A program made the translations under genes and the position numbers. DNA of 64,000 nucleotides, from positions 1-64,000 of the forward strand of contig NZ_SCFY01000017.1 in NCBI RefSeq assembly GCF_007049795.1. The letters run 5' to 3'. The DNA comes from Ectopseudomonas mendocina (GTDB lineage: Bacteria > Pseudomonadota > Gammaproteobacteria > Pseudomonadales > Pseudomonadaceae). Positions 40,442 to 49,527 of this stretch are shown here, in pieces (positions within the stretch are counted from its first letter, which is position 1; each line of letters opens with the position of its first letter). The notes under the pieces are model-generated. The model was not told the DNA's origin. It searched no databases and worked only from the letters and a program-made list of their open reading frames with translations.

Positions 40442-41173
40442 TCAAGGCTGCAACCAGATCAGCGAAGCGAAACGCCCGGTGCGGGCACTGCGGCGATAGG
40501 AGTAGAAACGCGGGTCGTTGTAGGTACACAGTCCGCCACCGCTGACGGCGGTCACGCCGATGGCAGCCAGGCGAATGCGTGCCAGCTGGTAGATATCGGC
40601 CATGAACTTGCCGGCATTGGCACTGGGCACGAATGCGCTGGCAGCCTCGGCATGCCGTCGCACGAAGGCCTCGCGCACTTCTGCTCCGACCTCGAACGCT
40701 GCCGGGCCGATGGCCGGACCGAGCCAGACCAGCAGCTCATGCGGTGCGACGTCGAGCGCCTGCACGGTCGCCTCCAGCACGCCACCGGCCAACCCGCGCC
40801 AACCGGCATGGGCCGCTGCCACACGGGTACCCGCGCGGTCGCAGAACAGGGCAGGCAGGCAGTCGGCCGTCATCGCCGTGCAGGCAATACCGGGCGTGGC
40901 CGTCCAGTTGCCATCGGCTTCGATGACCTGCAACGGATCGGCTTCGGTCACCACGATGCCGTGCACTTGGCGTAGCCAGGCTGGCTGGCAACCCAGGGCC
41001 TCGACCAGATGCCGACGATTGCTCGCCACCGCCGCAGGGTCGTCATCGACATGATCGCCCAGGTTGAAGCTATCGAACGGCGCGGTGCTGACACCGCCAC
41101 TGCGCGTGGTGACGCAGGCGCGCACGTTGGCTGGCGCTGGCCAATCGGGAATGAGCCAGTCGTGGGCACTCAC
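40442..41173 (-). CDS. pgeF: Peptidoglycan editing factor PgeF (YfiH/laccase-domain)
   Basis: 243 residues from a GTG that overlaps the rluD stop (GTGA, 41170-41173). The YfiH fold has metal-binding CTAMTADCLPALF and RVAAAHAGWRGLAGGVLEAT. VWLGPAIGPAAFEVGAEVRE, GKFMADIYQLARIRL and the C-terminal YNDPRFYSYRRSARTGRFAS are conserved. It removes misincorporated residues from peptidoglycan precursors and also shows purine nucleoside phosphorylase activity in relatives. The rluD-pgeF pairing is conserved in gammaproteobacteria. Confidence 0.93.
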   Translation of the reverse strand: MSAHDWLIPDWPAPANVRACVTTRSGGVSTAPFDSFNLGDHVDDDPAAVASNRRHLVEALGCQPAWLRQVHGIVVTEADPLQVIEADGNWTATPGIACTAMTADCLPALFCDRAGTRVAAAHAGWRGLAGGVLEATVQALDVAPHELLVWLGPAIGPAAFEVGAEVREAFVRRHAEAASAFVPSANAGKFMADIYQLARIRLAAIGVTAVSGGGLCTYNDPRFYSYRRSARTGRFASLIWLQP

Positions 41174-42144
41174 CCGACGAAGGCCTCGCGATCCTGACGC
41201 AGCAGGGTCAACAGCCACACCAGATCATCCGGCAGCGCCGACTCCCACTTCATGCGCTTGCCAGTGGCTGGGTGATCCAGCTCGAGGAAACGCGCATGCA
41301 GGGCCTGACGCGGAAACTCCTTGAGGCTCTGCACCAGAGTCGGGCTGGCAGCTGGCGGAATGCGGAAACGCCCTGCGTAGACAGGGTCGCCCACCAGCGG
41401 ATAGCCAACGTGGCTCATGTGTACGCGAATCTGGTGGGTGCGCCCGGTTTCCAGCTTGACCCGCACATGGGTGTGCGAGCGGTAGCGCTCGAGCACGCGG
41501 TAGTGGCTGATCGCCGGCTTGCCGCCATCGGTCACCGCCATGCGCTGACGCTGGCTGGAGCTGCGCCCAATCGGCGCATCAATGGTGCCGCCAGCGGTGA
41601 TCACACCGATGCTGATGCATTCATAGATGCGGCTGACAGAGCGCTTCTGCAGTTGCTCGACCAGATTGGTCTGCGCCTGCAGGGTTTTGGCCACCACCAT
41701 CAGGCCAGTGGTGTCCTTGTCCAGACGGTGGACGATACCGGCACGCGGCACATTGATGATGTCCGGCACATGGTGCAGCAGCGCATTGAGCAGAGTGCCG
41801 TCGGCATGTCCGGCTGCCGGATGCACCACCAGGCCTGCGGGCTTGTCGATGACCAGCAGGTGTTCGTCTTCATAGACGATGTTCAGTTCGATGTCCTGCG
41901 CGATCCACTCGCCCTGCGCTTCTTGCTCGGCATCCAGTACCAGCGTCGAGCCGGCATGCACGGTGTCACGCGGGCGCGCCACTGCGCCATCGACGGTCAG
42001 GCGACCTTCCTTGATCCAGGTGGAAAGGCGCGAACGGGAGAACTCGCCAAACAGCTGCGCAGCCACCTGGTCGAGGCGTTGACCGCCCTGTTCAAAGGGG
42101 ACGATGGCCTGGAGTTGAATCAGCTGCTTGTTTATAGAAGTCAT
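41170..42144 (-). CDS. rluD: 23S rRNA pseudouridine synthase RluD
   Basis: 324 residues from ATG 42144. An N-terminal S4 domain (LDQVAAQLFGEFSRSRLSTW, IKEGRLTVDGAVA) is followed by the catalytic RluA domain with RAGIVHRLDKDTTGLMVVAK (catalytic Asp), VKLETGRTHQIRVHMSHVGY and PLVGDPVYAGRFR. It modifies uridines in helix 69 of 23S rRNA. Divergent from bamD, as in other Pseudomonas. Codons upstream to 42153 include a TTG that is an alternative start. Confidence 0.95.
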   Translation of the reverse strand: MTSINKQLIQLQAIVPFEQGGQRLDQVAAQLFGEFSRSRLSTWIKEGRLTVDGAVARPRDTVHAGSTLVLDAEQEAQGEWIAQDIELNIVYEDEHLLVIDKPAGLVVHPAAGHADGTLLNALLHHVPDIINVPRAGIVHRLDKDTTGLMVVAKTLQAQTNLVEQLQKRSVSRIYECISIGVITAGGTIDAPIGRSSSQRQRMAVTDGGKPAISHYRVLERYRSHTHVRVKLETGRTHQIRVHMSHVGYPLVGDPVYAGRFRIPPAASPTLVQSLKEFPRQALHARFLELDHPATGKRMKWESALPDDLVWLLTLLRQDREAFVG

Positions 42145-42282
42145 CTTCGGCAACGGCGGGAGCCTGGCCTTTGGTTTCGGCGACAGGCTTGTGGTTAAAT
42201 ACGGCGTCTTTGCCCCAGGGGTTTCCGGGGGCGCTCATCATAACAGGACGGCCGCGCGGCCGTCACAGGGACGCAAGCCGCC

Positions 42283-43275
42283 ATGCAAGTGAAACACCTG
42301 CTGCTGATCGCCATCCTCGCCCTTACCGCCGCCTGCTCTTCCAAGCAGCCGGAGGTCGATGAAAACCTCAGCGAGGTGGAGCTGTACCAGCAGGCCCAGG
42401 CCGACCTGGACAACCGCAGCTACACCCAGGCCATCGCCAAACTGAAGGCGCTGGAGTCGCGCTATCCGTTCGGGCGCTACGCCGAGCAGGCGCAGCTGGA
42501 ACTGATCTACGCCTACTACAAGAATGCCGAGCCGGAAGCTGCGAAGTCCTCCGCCGAGCGCTTCATCCGCCTGCACCCGCAGCACGCCAACGTCGACTAC
42601 GCCTACTACCTCAAGGGCCTGGCCTCGTTCGACCAGGACCGCGGTCTCCTGGCCCGCTTCCTGCCGCTGGACATGACCAAGCGCGACCCGGGCGCCGCGC
42701 GCGACTCCTACAACGAGTTCGCTCAGCTCACCAGCCGCTACCCGACCAGCCGCTACGCGCCGGACGCCAAACAGCGCATGATCTACCTACGCAACCTGCT
42801 GGCCGCCTATGAGATCCACGTAGCCCACTACTACCTGACCCGTCAGGCCTACGTCGCTGCCGGCAACCGTGGCCGCTATGTGGTGGAAAACTTCCAGGAA
42901 ACCCCGTCGGTCGGCGATGGCCTGGCGATCATGACCGAGGCTTATCAGCGTCTGTCCCTGGACGACCTCGCTGCCACCAGCTTGGAAACCCTCAAGCTCA
43001 ACTACCCTGACCATCCGAGCCTGGAAAGCGGCGAGTTCGTCCCGCTCGAAGAAGAAGCCGACAACCGCTCCTGGCTGGCCAAGGCCACCCTGGGCCTGAT
43101 CGAAACCGACACGCCGCTGCCGCCGGGCGAAACCCGCGCCAGCCAGGACGTGATTCGCCAGTACGAAGACGCCGAGCAACAAATCCCGTCCGAACTGCAG
43201 CAGGACGCCAAGACCGGCGAAACCGCCAAGAAGCGTTCGATCTGGAGCTACCTGACCTTCGGTCTGTTCGACTGA
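42283..43275 (+). CDS. bamD: Outer membrane protein assembly factor BamD
   Basis: 330 residues. A signal peptide with lipobox LTAAC (Cys18) is followed by TPR repeats (YQQAQADLDNRSYTQAIAKL, FGRYAEQAQLELIYAYYKNA, HANVDYAYYLKGLASFDQDR). Conserved QLTSRYPTSRYAPDAKQRMI and YYLTRQAYVAAGNRGRYVVE are present. An essential lipoprotein of the BAM complex that helps insert beta-barrel proteins, presumably including AlgE. A long C-terminal extension (about 250-330) is acidic and variable. A strong terminator follows. Confidence 0.96.
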   Translation: MQVKHLLLIAILALTAACSSKQPEVDENLSEVELYQQAQADLDNRSYTQAIAKLKALESRYPFGRYAEQAQLELIYAYYKNAEPEAAKSSAERFIRLHPQHANVDYAYYLKGLASFDQDRGLLARFLPLDMTKRDPGAARDSYNEFAQLTSRYPTSRYAPDAKQRMIYLRNLLAAYEIHVAHYYLTRQAYVAAGNRGRYVVENFQETPSVGDGLAIMTEAYQRLSLDDLAATSLETLKLNYPDHPSLESGEFVPLEEEADNRSWLAKATLGLIETDTPLPPGETRASQDVIRQYEDAEQQIPSELQQDAKTGETAKKRSIWSYLTFGLFD

Positions 43276-43295
43276 TCGATGCACGACAGAACAAG

Positions 43296-43319
43296 GGAGG
43301 CCTCGGCCTCCCTTTTTTG
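43296..43319 (+). terminator. bamD terminator
   Basis: GGGAGGCC, TC, GGCCTCCC followed by TTTTTT; a textbook rho-independent terminator about 20 bases after the bamD stop. Confidence 0.92.
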
Positions 43320-43467
43320 TACCTACGGATGTCATCCAGGCTCAGTGCCGCCGCTCTGGCTTGCAGCTCGCCGCCCCGGAATCAGCTCACAGCCTGCCAC
43401 CGCCCCTCTGTGCCGATGGTCTCAGCTTGGCTAAACTGCCGGCTTTAACCGGATAAAAGAGCACACC

Positions 43468-43704
43468 ATGGGCCTGTTCCGCCTGCTGTTCTGGGTTGCC
43501 GTGATCTTCGCCGCAATCTGGATCTGGCGTCGCTTCATCAGCAAAGCCAAACCTACTCGCCCCACCGAGGACGCCGCAGCCCCCATGGTGCGATGCGAGA
43601 ACTGCGGCGTGCATATTCCCAAGACCCAGGCACTGAGCCAGGATCAGCGCTGGTACTGCAGCCAGAAACACCTTGAGCAAGGCCCACACACCGGTGATCG
43701 CTGA
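43468..43704 (+). CDS. PP0621-family small membrane protein with zinc-ribbon-like tail
   Basis: 78 residues: one N-terminal membrane helix (LFRLLFWVAVIFAAIWIWRR), a short linker, then MVRCENCGVHIPKTQALSQD and RWYCSQKHLEQG, in which three Cys and one or two His form a zinc-ribbon-like pattern. A conserved Pseudomonas family next to pilS. It overlaps the pilS frame by up to 32 bp. Function unknown; a link with PilS is suggested only by position. Confidence 0.85.
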   Translation: MGLFRLLFWVAVIFAAIWIWRRFISKAKPTRPTEDAAAPMVRCENCGVHIPKTQALSQDQRWYCSQKHLEQGPHTGDR

Positions 43705-45286
43705 CACCAGCGTACAGAACAGCAAACAAGGGCAGCGCATCCTCAGGCTCTACCACTTCTATCGCCTGAGCATCGGCCTGGCGCTGATCCTGCTAATTTC
43801 CAGCAACCTCGACGAGCAGTTGCTGGACGTCGTGCATATCGAGCTATTTCGCACCGGCAGCTGGGTCTACCTGATCCTCAACATCTTCATCGCCGTGCTG
43901 GTGCAAAAGCCCAAGCACCTGGTGCAGCTGTTCAGCCTGGCGCTGGTCGACGTGATCTTTCTCTCGGCCCTGTTCTATGCAGCCGGCGGCACGCCCAGCG
44001 GCATCGGCAACCTGCTGGTGGTCGCCGTGGCCATCGCCAATATCCTGCTGCGCGGCCGCATCGGCCTGCTGATCGCCGCCATTGCCGCGATGGCGCTGAT
44101 CTACCTGACCTTCTATCTCAGCCTCAGCCGCCCCGCCGCCGCCGCGCAGTACGTACAAGCAGGCGCACTCGGTGCGTTGTGCTTCGCCGGCGCTCTGTTC
44201 ATCCAGGGCATCACACGCCGCCTGCAGGTAAGCGAGAGCCTGGCCGAACAACGTGCGGCCGATGTAGCCAACCTCGAAGAGCTCAACGAGCAGATCCTGC
44301 AGCGTATGCGCACCGGTATCCTCGTGCTCGACACCCAACATCGGGTGCTGCTGACCAACCAGGGCGCAAAGCAGTTGCTCGGGCGCGGTGAACTGACCGG
44401 AAAGATCATCGATCCGCACTGCCCCGAACTGGTCAAGCGTCTGCAGCAGTGGCTGCACAACCCAACCCTGCGCCCGGACAGCCTGCAGGCCCAGGTCGAC
44501 GGGCCGGTGCTACAGCCCAGCTTCATTTCCCTTCAGCGCGGTGACCAGCAGCACACCCTGGTGTTTCTCGATGACATCTCGCAGATCGCCCAGCAGGCGC
44601 AGCAGCTCAAGCTGGCCTCGCTCGGCCGCCTGACCGCAGGCATCGCTCACGAAATTCGTAATCCGCTCGGCGCCATCAGCCACGCAGCGCAGCTACTGCA
44701 GGAATCGGAGGATTTGCACGGCCCGGATCAGCGCCTGGCGCAGATCATTCAGGACCACTCCAAACGCATGAACCTGGTGATCGAAAACGTCCTGCAGCTC
44801 TCCCGCCGTCGCCAAGCCGAGCCGCAGTTGCTCGACCTCAAGTACTGGCTGCATCGCTTCGCCAGCGAGTTTCGCAGCTCGGCCCCCGCCGACCGCCAGC
44901 TCCACCTGGAGGCACGCGGCGGCGGACTGCAGACTCGAATGGATCCCCACCAGCTCAATCAGGTGCTGACCAACCTGGTGCAGAATGGCCTGCGCTACAG
45001 TGCTCAGAAGCACCGCCTTGGCCAGGTCTGGCTGCGCCTGTTCCGCGATGCGGAAAGCGACCTGCCGGTACTGCAGATTCTCGACGACGGCCCCGGCGTG
45101 CCGCCCGAGCAGGAACCGCACATCTTCGAGCCCTTCTACACCACGGAAAACAAGGGCACCGGCCTTGGCTTGTACATCTCGCGCGAGCTGTGCGAGAGCA
45201 ACCAGGCTCGCCTCGACTATAAACCTCGTGAAGGTGGCGGCAGTTGCTTTCGCATCACCTTCGCCCATCCGCGCAAACTGAGCTGA
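43673..45286 (+). CDS. pilS: Two-component sensor kinase PilS
   Basis: Up to 537 residues. No ATG exists near the start: TTG 43673 or GTG 43694 must be used, neither with an ideal ribosome-binding site. Six membrane helices occupy about residues 28-185 (LSIGLALILLISS, YLILNIFIAVLVQ, ALVDVIFLSALFYAAGG and others), then a PAS-like segment (LQRMRTGILVLDTQHRVLLT). The histidine-kinase core has AHEIRNPLGAISHAAQLLQE, an N-box LTNLVQNGLRYS and GTGLGLYISRELCE. It controls pilin transcription through PilR and senses membrane pilin level. Confidence 0.95.
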   Translation: MSKAHTPVIADTSVQNSKQGQRILRLYHFYRLSIGLALILLISSNLDEQLLDVVHIELFRTGSWVYLILNIFIAVLVQKPKHLVQLFSLALVDVIFLSALFYAAGGTPSGIGNLLVVAVAIANILLRGRIGLLIAAIAAMALIYLTFYLSLSRPAAAAQYVQAGALGALCFAGALFIQGITRRLQVSESLAEQRAADVANLEELNEQILQRMRTGILVLDTQHRVLLTNQGAKQLLGRGELTGKIIDPHCPELVKRLQQWLHNPTLRPDSLQAQVDGPVLQPSFISLQRGDQQHTLVFLDDISQIAQQAQQLKLASLGRLTAGIAHEIRNPLGAISHAAQLLQESEDLHGPDQRLAQIIQDHSKRMNLVIENVLQLSRRRQAEPQLLDLKYWLHRFASEFRSSAPADRQLHLEARGGGLQTRMDPHQLNQVLTNLVQNGLRYSAQKHRLGQVWLRLFRDAESDLPVLQILDDGPGVPPEQEPHIFEPFYTTENKGTGLGLYISRELCESNQARLDYKPREGGGSCFRITFAHPRKLS

Positions 45287-45288
45287 AC

Positions 45289-46629
45289 ATGAAGCGTCAG
45301 AGAGCCCTGATCGTCGACGACGAGCCCGACATCCGCGAGTTGCTGGAAATCACCCTCGGACGCATGAAGCTGGACACCCGCAGTGCCCGCAATGTCAAGG
45401 AGGCGCGCGAGTGGCTGGCGCGCGAGCCGTTCGACCTGTGCCTGACCGACATGCGCCTGCCGGATGGTACCGGCCTCGACCTGGTGCAGCACATCCAGCA
45501 GCGCCACCCGCAGGTTCCCGTGGCGATGATCACCGCCTACGGCAGCCTGGACACCGCGATCAACTCGCTCAAAGCCGGTGCCTTCGACTTTCTCACCAAG
45601 CCGGTGGACCTCGGTCGCCTGCGCGAATTGGTCGCCACAGCCCTGCGCATTCGCGCGCCCGAAGGCGAGGAAACCCCAGTCGACAGCCGCCTGCTAGGCG
45701 ACTCCCCGCCCATGAAGTCGCTGCGCAAGCAGATCCTGAAGCTTTCGCGCAGTCAGGCGCCGGTTTATATCAGCGGCGAATCGGGCAGCGGCAAGGAGCT
45801 GGTTGCCCGCCTGATTCATGAGCAGGGCCCACGCATCGAACAACCGTTCGTGCCGGTCAACTGCGGCGCCATCCCCTCGGAGTTGATGGAGAGCGAGTTC
45901 TTCGGCCACAAGAAAGGCAGCTTCACCGGCGCCATCGAAGACAAGCAGGGGCTGTTCCAGGCGGCCAATGGCGGCACCCTGTTCCTCGACGAGGTCGCCG
46001 ACCTGCCGCTGCCCATGCAGGTGAAACTGCTGCGTGCGATTCAGGAAAAAGCCGTGCGCGCAGTCGGCGGCCAGCAAGAAGTAGTTGTCGATGTGCGCAT
46101 TCTCTGCGCCACCCACAAGGACCTTGCCGCGGAAGTCGCTGCTGGCCGCTTCCGTCAGGACCTCTATTACCGCCTCAACGTGATTGAGTTGCGCGTACCG
46201 CCGCTGCGTGAACGTCGCGAAGATATCGCCCAGCTGGCTGACGTGATGCTCGCGCGCCTGGCCGATGGCACCGGCCTGGCCGCCGCCAAACTGCACCCCG
46301 ACGCGCTGGAAAAACTGAAGAGCTATCGCTTCCCTGGCAACGTGCGCGAGCTGGAGAACATGCTCGAACGCGCCTATACCCTCTGCGAAGACGACCAGAT
46401 CACGCCCAGCGACCTGCGCCTGGCCGATGCCAGTGGTCCCAGCAACGAGGGCGGCGAAGCCAGCCTGGCGCAGATCGACAACCTTGAGGACTACCTCGAA
46501 GACATCGAGCGCAAGCTGATCATGCAGGCGTTGGAAGAAACGCGCTGGAACCGCACGGCGGCGGCTCAGCGCCTGGGCCTGACCTTCCGCTCGATGCGCT
46601 ATCGCCTGAAGAAGCTGGGTATCGACTAA
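45289..46629 (+). CDS. pilR: Sigma-54-dependent response regulator PilR
   Basis: 446 residues, start 2 bases after the pilS stop. The receiver domain has phospho-acceptor Asp54 (LCLTDMRLPDG). The AAA+ domain has Walker A ISGESGSGKELVARLIHEQG, a GSFTGA loop (KKGSFTGAIEDKQGLFQAAN), Walker B GTLFLDEVADLPLPMQVKLL and R-fingers in RFRQDLYYRLNVIELRVPPL. The C-terminal Fis-type helix-turn-helix is WNRTAAAQRLGLTFRSMRYR. It activates pilA with RpoN. Confidence 0.97.
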   Translation: MKRQRALIVDDEPDIRELLEITLGRMKLDTRSARNVKEAREWLAREPFDLCLTDMRLPDGTGLDLVQHIQQRHPQVPVAMITAYGSLDTAINSLKAGAFDFLTKPVDLGRLRELVATALRIRAPEGEETPVDSRLLGDSPPMKSLRKQILKLSRSQAPVYISGESGSGKELVARLIHEQGPRIEQPFVPVNCGAIPSELMESEFFGHKKGSFTGAIEDKQGLFQAANGGTLFLDEVADLPLPMQVKLLRAIQEKAVRAVGGQQEVVVDVRILCATHKDLAAEVAAGRFRQDLYYRLNVIELRVPPLRERREDIAQLADVMLARLADGTGLAAAKLHPDALEKLKSYRFPGNVRELENMLERAYTLCEDDQITPSDLRLADASGPSNEGGEASLAQIDNLEDYLEDIERKLIMQALEETRWNRTAAAQRLGLTFRSMRYRLKKLGID

Positions 46630-46685
46630 CCACGGATAACGCGCGTGTAGGAGCCGGCTTGCCGGCGATCACGATCGCAGCTTCA

Positions 46686-46712
46686 AACCCCGCAACCTTT
46701 GATGCGGGGCTG
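46686..46712. terminator. Hairpin between pilR and thiO
   Basis: CCCCGCA (46688-46694) pairs with TGCGGGG (46703-46709) between the two convergent genes. No strong T-run is present on either side, so this may be a weak or factor-dependent terminator. A TGTAGGAGCCGGCTTGCCGG repeat half lies at 46647-46666. Confidence 0.5.
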
Positions 46713-46720
46713 ACGGCCCA

Positions 46721-47815
46721 CTACTGCAACCGCCCTGTTGGCGCATAAGGCGCCGGGTCGATGATCGGCTCACGCCCAAGCATCAGATCAGCCAGCAACT
46801 GGCAGGACGCTGGCGCCAGCACCAATCCGTTGCGGAAATGCCCACAGTTCAGCCACAGGCCTGGATGCGTAGACACTTCTCCAATAAAGGGAATACCTTC
46901 CGGCGAGCCGGGCCGCAAACCGGCCCAATGTCCCACCACCTCGGCACCCTTGAGTGCAGGCAATAGTTCCTCTGCCGATGCCTTGAGGCTTTCCAGCGCA
47001 TTATCGGTCGGCGTCTTGTCGAATCCGGCGTACTCCAGCGTGCTGCCAATCAGAATATGACCATCGCGCCGCGGAATTGCATACCGCCCCTTGGCCAATA
47101 CCATGCTTGGCAAAAAATCCTCGCCGCACTTGTAGAGAATCATCTGCCCTTTCACTGGCTCGACCGGCAACTCCAGCCCAAGCATCTTGAGCAACTCACC
47201 ACTCCAAGCGCCGGCAGCCAAAACCACGCGCTCAGCACGAATCTCACCAGCAGCCGTGGTCACCCCGCAGATCCGCCCGCCCTCCTGAATGAAACCTGTG
47301 ACCGGGCAATGCTCACGCAGCTCCACGTTCGGCATGGCCGCCAAAGCCGACCGCAGCGCTTTGACCAATCGAGGGTTACGCACATTGGCCACGCCCGGCA
47401 TATGAATGGCGCGCTTGAAACCACCCCCCAGAACAGGCACCTGCTGATAAGCCTCAGCGATATCCACCTCAAACAACTCGCGCCCCTGACGCCGAGCCCA
47501 GGCCAGCGCCTCGGCTTCATCATCCAGATCCAGCCAATACAACCCGGTGACATGCACCTCGGGATCGACACCCGTCTGCGCCAACAGACGCTGACCCAGA
47601 CCCGGGTAGAAATCCTGCGACCAATGCGCCAAGGCCGTGACCGCTGCGCTGTAGCGCCAGGGATAGAGCGGTGACACGATGCCGCCTCCAGCCCAGGAGG
47701 ATTCGCCGCCGACCCCCTGACGATCCACGAGCAAGACCTCCTCGCCCGCTGCAGCCAACAGGCTGGCAGACAACAAACCCAAAGCACCGCCCCCGACCAG
47801 TAACACTCGCCCCAC
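46721..47815 (-). CDS. thiO: Glycine oxidase ThiO
   Basis: 364 residues from a GTG start at 47815 (GAGAGG upstream). The FAD Rossmann motif is RVLLVGGGALGLLSASLLAA. Other conserved parts are GESSWAGGGIVSPLYPWRYS, RAERVVLAAGAWSGELLKML, GQMILYKC, YAIPRRDGHILIGSTLEYAG and the C-terminal LWLNCGHFRNGLVLAPASCQ. It oxidises glycine to supply dehydroglycine for the thiazole of thiamine. Its place between pilR and fimT matches the P. aeruginosa gene order. Confidence 0.93.
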   Translation of the reverse strand: MGRVLLVGGGALGLLSASLLAAAGEEVLLVDRQGVGGESSWAGGGIVSPLYPWRYSAAVTALAHWSQDFYPGLGQRLLAQTGVDPEVHVTGLYWLDLDDEAEALAWARRQGRELFEVDIAEAYQQVPVLGGGFKRAIHMPGVANVRNPRLVKALRSALAAMPNVELREHCPVTGFIQEGGRICGVTTAAGEIRAERVVLAAGAWSGELLKMLGLELPVEPVKGQMILYKCGEDFLPSMVLAKGRYAIPRRDGHILIGSTLEYAGFDKTPTDNALESLKASAEELLPALKGAEVVGHWAGLRPGSPEGIPFIGEVSTHPGLWLNCGHFRNGLVLAPASCQLLADLMLGREPIIDPAPYAPTGRLQ

Positions 47816-47905
47816 ATCGCCCTCTCATTTGCCAAGACAGTCAATTGCGACTAAACCTCTACCTGTGCCAGGAACGCACGTAGCAGAACATAAAGGACTA
47901 TACCC

Positions 47906-48415
47906 ATGAAACGATCCTCACAGTCGGCATACAGCCTACTTGAACTTCTTGTTGCCCTTGCGCTGCTCAGCATCGGCACCTCGATAGCCATCCCCAGCCT
48001 CGCCGCGCTACAACAAAAAAGCGAACGCGAGGCACTGCGCAATCACCTGCATGCATCACTTCATCATGCCCGGCTACAAGCCGTACTGCACAGGACAAGC
48101 GTAGAACTGTGCGGCTCCCGCGATGGCGTGACCTGCGGCAGCGACTGGGGTCAGGGTTGGCGAATACAGCTGATGCACACCCCGGATCAAGCCCTGCAAA
48201 TCCAGCAACACCGCAGCAGGACACCGCTGCGCTGGGCGGGCTTCGACTCGCGCATACGCTTCCATGCCAACGGCACCAGCCCGTCCAGTAACGGCCGTTT
48301 CTTTCAATGCAAAGGCAACGTTGTTGCCTGGCAACTGATCCTCAATCGACAGGGGCGCGTTCGCCAGGCAAGCCATCTGGAAAACCTCGAAGAGGCCCAT
48401 CGCTGCCAGGGTTGA
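47906..48415 (+). CDS. fimT: Minor pseudopilin FimT (GspH-like)
   Basis: 169 residues. The prepilin-like N-terminus SSQSAYSLLELLVALALLSI has Glu5 and a hydrophobic helix, but the residue before the cleavage site is Ala rather than the usual Gly. The periplasmic domain includes RNHLHASLHHARLQAVLHRT, SVELCGSRDGVTCGSDWGQG and a GspH/FimT-like end (RFHANGTSPSSNGRFFQCKG). FimT is linked to DNA uptake in competent relatives. A weak AAAGGA site lies upstream. Confidence 0.85.
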   Translation: MKRSSQSAYSLLELLVALALLSIGTSIAIPSLAALQQKSEREALRNHLHASLHHARLQAVLHRTSVELCGSRDGVTCGSDWGQGWRIQLMHTPDQALQIQQHRSRTPLRWAGFDSRIRFHANGTSPSSNGRFFQCKGNVVAWQLILNRQGRVRQASHLENLEEAHRCQG

Positions 48416-48524
48416 ACACACGCTGTAACCAGTCATCCGCTCCAGTCAGCCAGCCGTCCTTCCAGGGCAGACAGACAAGAGACGTTATCGCAGTATTCGC
48501 TCGGACGTCCCTTAGGAGCAAAAC
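48416..48524 (+). promoter_or_regulatory. Upstream region of the fimU-pilE operon
   Basis: 109 bp separate fimT from fimU; the later genes overlap or nearly touch, so the operon promoter is expected here. In P. aeruginosa the homologous promoter is activated by AlgR. I see only imperfect resemblances (CCGTCCTTC near 48449) and do not call a site. TTAGGAGC is the fimU ribosome-binding site. Confidence 0.4.
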
Positions 48525-49016
48525 ATGTCACACCACCCTGACATGCGAGGATTCAGCCTGATAGAACTGATGATCGTGCTGGCATTGCTGGCTATCGCAG
48601 TAGGTATCGCAATACCCAACTTCGCCCGCCTGGTTGCCAACAACCAGATCGAGGCGCAGGCGCAGACACTCAACAGCCTGCTGCAATTCGCCCGCTCGCA
48701 AGCGGTGGTGCGCCGCACCTCGATACGGCTGCGTAACGATAACGCGAATAACTGGATCGTCGAAAACGCTGCAGATAACACGGCCCTGCGGCAGGAAAGC
48801 TTCAACCCGCAGCATGCCAGCATCACCAGCAGCCTGGCGCCCATTACGCTGACCTTTACGCCAAACGGCACAGCCGAAAGCGCTGATTTCGTCATCTGTC
48901 GCGACGGTAACGCAGCATTTGCCTATCGGATCGAAGTACAGCCCAGCGGCAGCACACGGCTGTTGCCGCGCGGCAAGAACAATCAAGGCAATGACCTGGG
49001 AGACTGCCAACCATGA
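48525..49016 (+). CDS. fimU: Minor pilin FimU
   Basis: 163 residues with the prepilin peptidase site MRG/FSLIELMIVLALLAIAV including Glu5. The GspH-like body contains QIEAQAQTLNSLLQFARSQA, VVRRTSIRLRND and FVICRDGNAAFAYRIEV. It is part of the priming complex (FimU, PilV, PilW, PilX, PilE) that starts pilus assembly. A strong AGGAGC site precedes the ATG. Overlaps pilV by ATGA. Confidence 0.92.
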   Translation: MSHHPDMRGFSLIELMIVLALLAIAVGIAIPNFARLVANNQIEAQAQTLNSLLQFARSQAVVRRTSIRLRNDNANNWIVENAADNTALRQESFNPQHASITSSLAPITLTFTPNGTAESADFVICRDGNAAFAYRIEVQPSGSTRLLPRGKNNQGNDLGDCQP

Positions 49017-49525
49017 CCCAGCGCAACACACAACGCGGCTTCAGCCTGATCGAAGTACTGGTCACCCTGGTTCTGCTCACCGTTGGCATGCTCGGCCTGG
49101 TGGCCATGCAAGGCCGTGGCATCCAGTTCACCTCGGACTCCGTGGCGCGCAACAACGCCGTCATGCTGGCCAACGAGATCATGGAAAAGATCCGCGCCAA
49201 TCCCGACGCCCGTGATGACTACATGATCAACTCGCTCGAAGCAGAAGGTGCATGTGGCGCAGCCGCCATTCCAGCCAGCAATGTGGCCAGGCAACTGACC
49301 TGCTGGAGCGAGAAAGTGCGCACGCTGATGCCCGGCACTGCCGGTGAAGACGATGATGCCGTGGCCGTGCGCAATGCCTTCTACATCTGTCGCTCCCAGG
49401 TGCCCGGCGCCTGTGCTGCTGGCTCCACCATCGAGGTTCAGGTCGCCTGGCGCTCCAACGGCGAGGCCTGCGGTAACGGCGCTGATCCCTTTATCTGTAC
49501 CTTGCGCCTGCGCGGAGAACTCTGA
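49013..49525 (+). CDS. pilV: Minor pilin PilV
   Basis: 170 residues: TQRG/FSLIEVLVTLVLLTVGMLG prepilin start, then a domain typical of type IV pilus modification protein PilV (LVAMQGRGIQFTSDSVARNN, AVMLANEIMEKIRANPDARD), with a cluster of cysteines in the C-terminal half (TCWSEK, YICRSQVPGACAAG, EACGNGADPFICTLRLRGEL). Confidence 0.93.
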   Translation: MTQRNTQRGFSLIEVLVTLVLLTVGMLGLVAMQGRGIQFTSDSVARNNAVMLANEIMEKIRANPDARDDYMINSLEAEGACGAAAIPASNVARQLTCWSEKVRTLMPGTAGEDDDAVAVRNAFYICRSQVPGACAAGSTIEVQVAWRSNGEACGNGADPFICTLRLRGEL

Positions 49526-49527
49526 CC

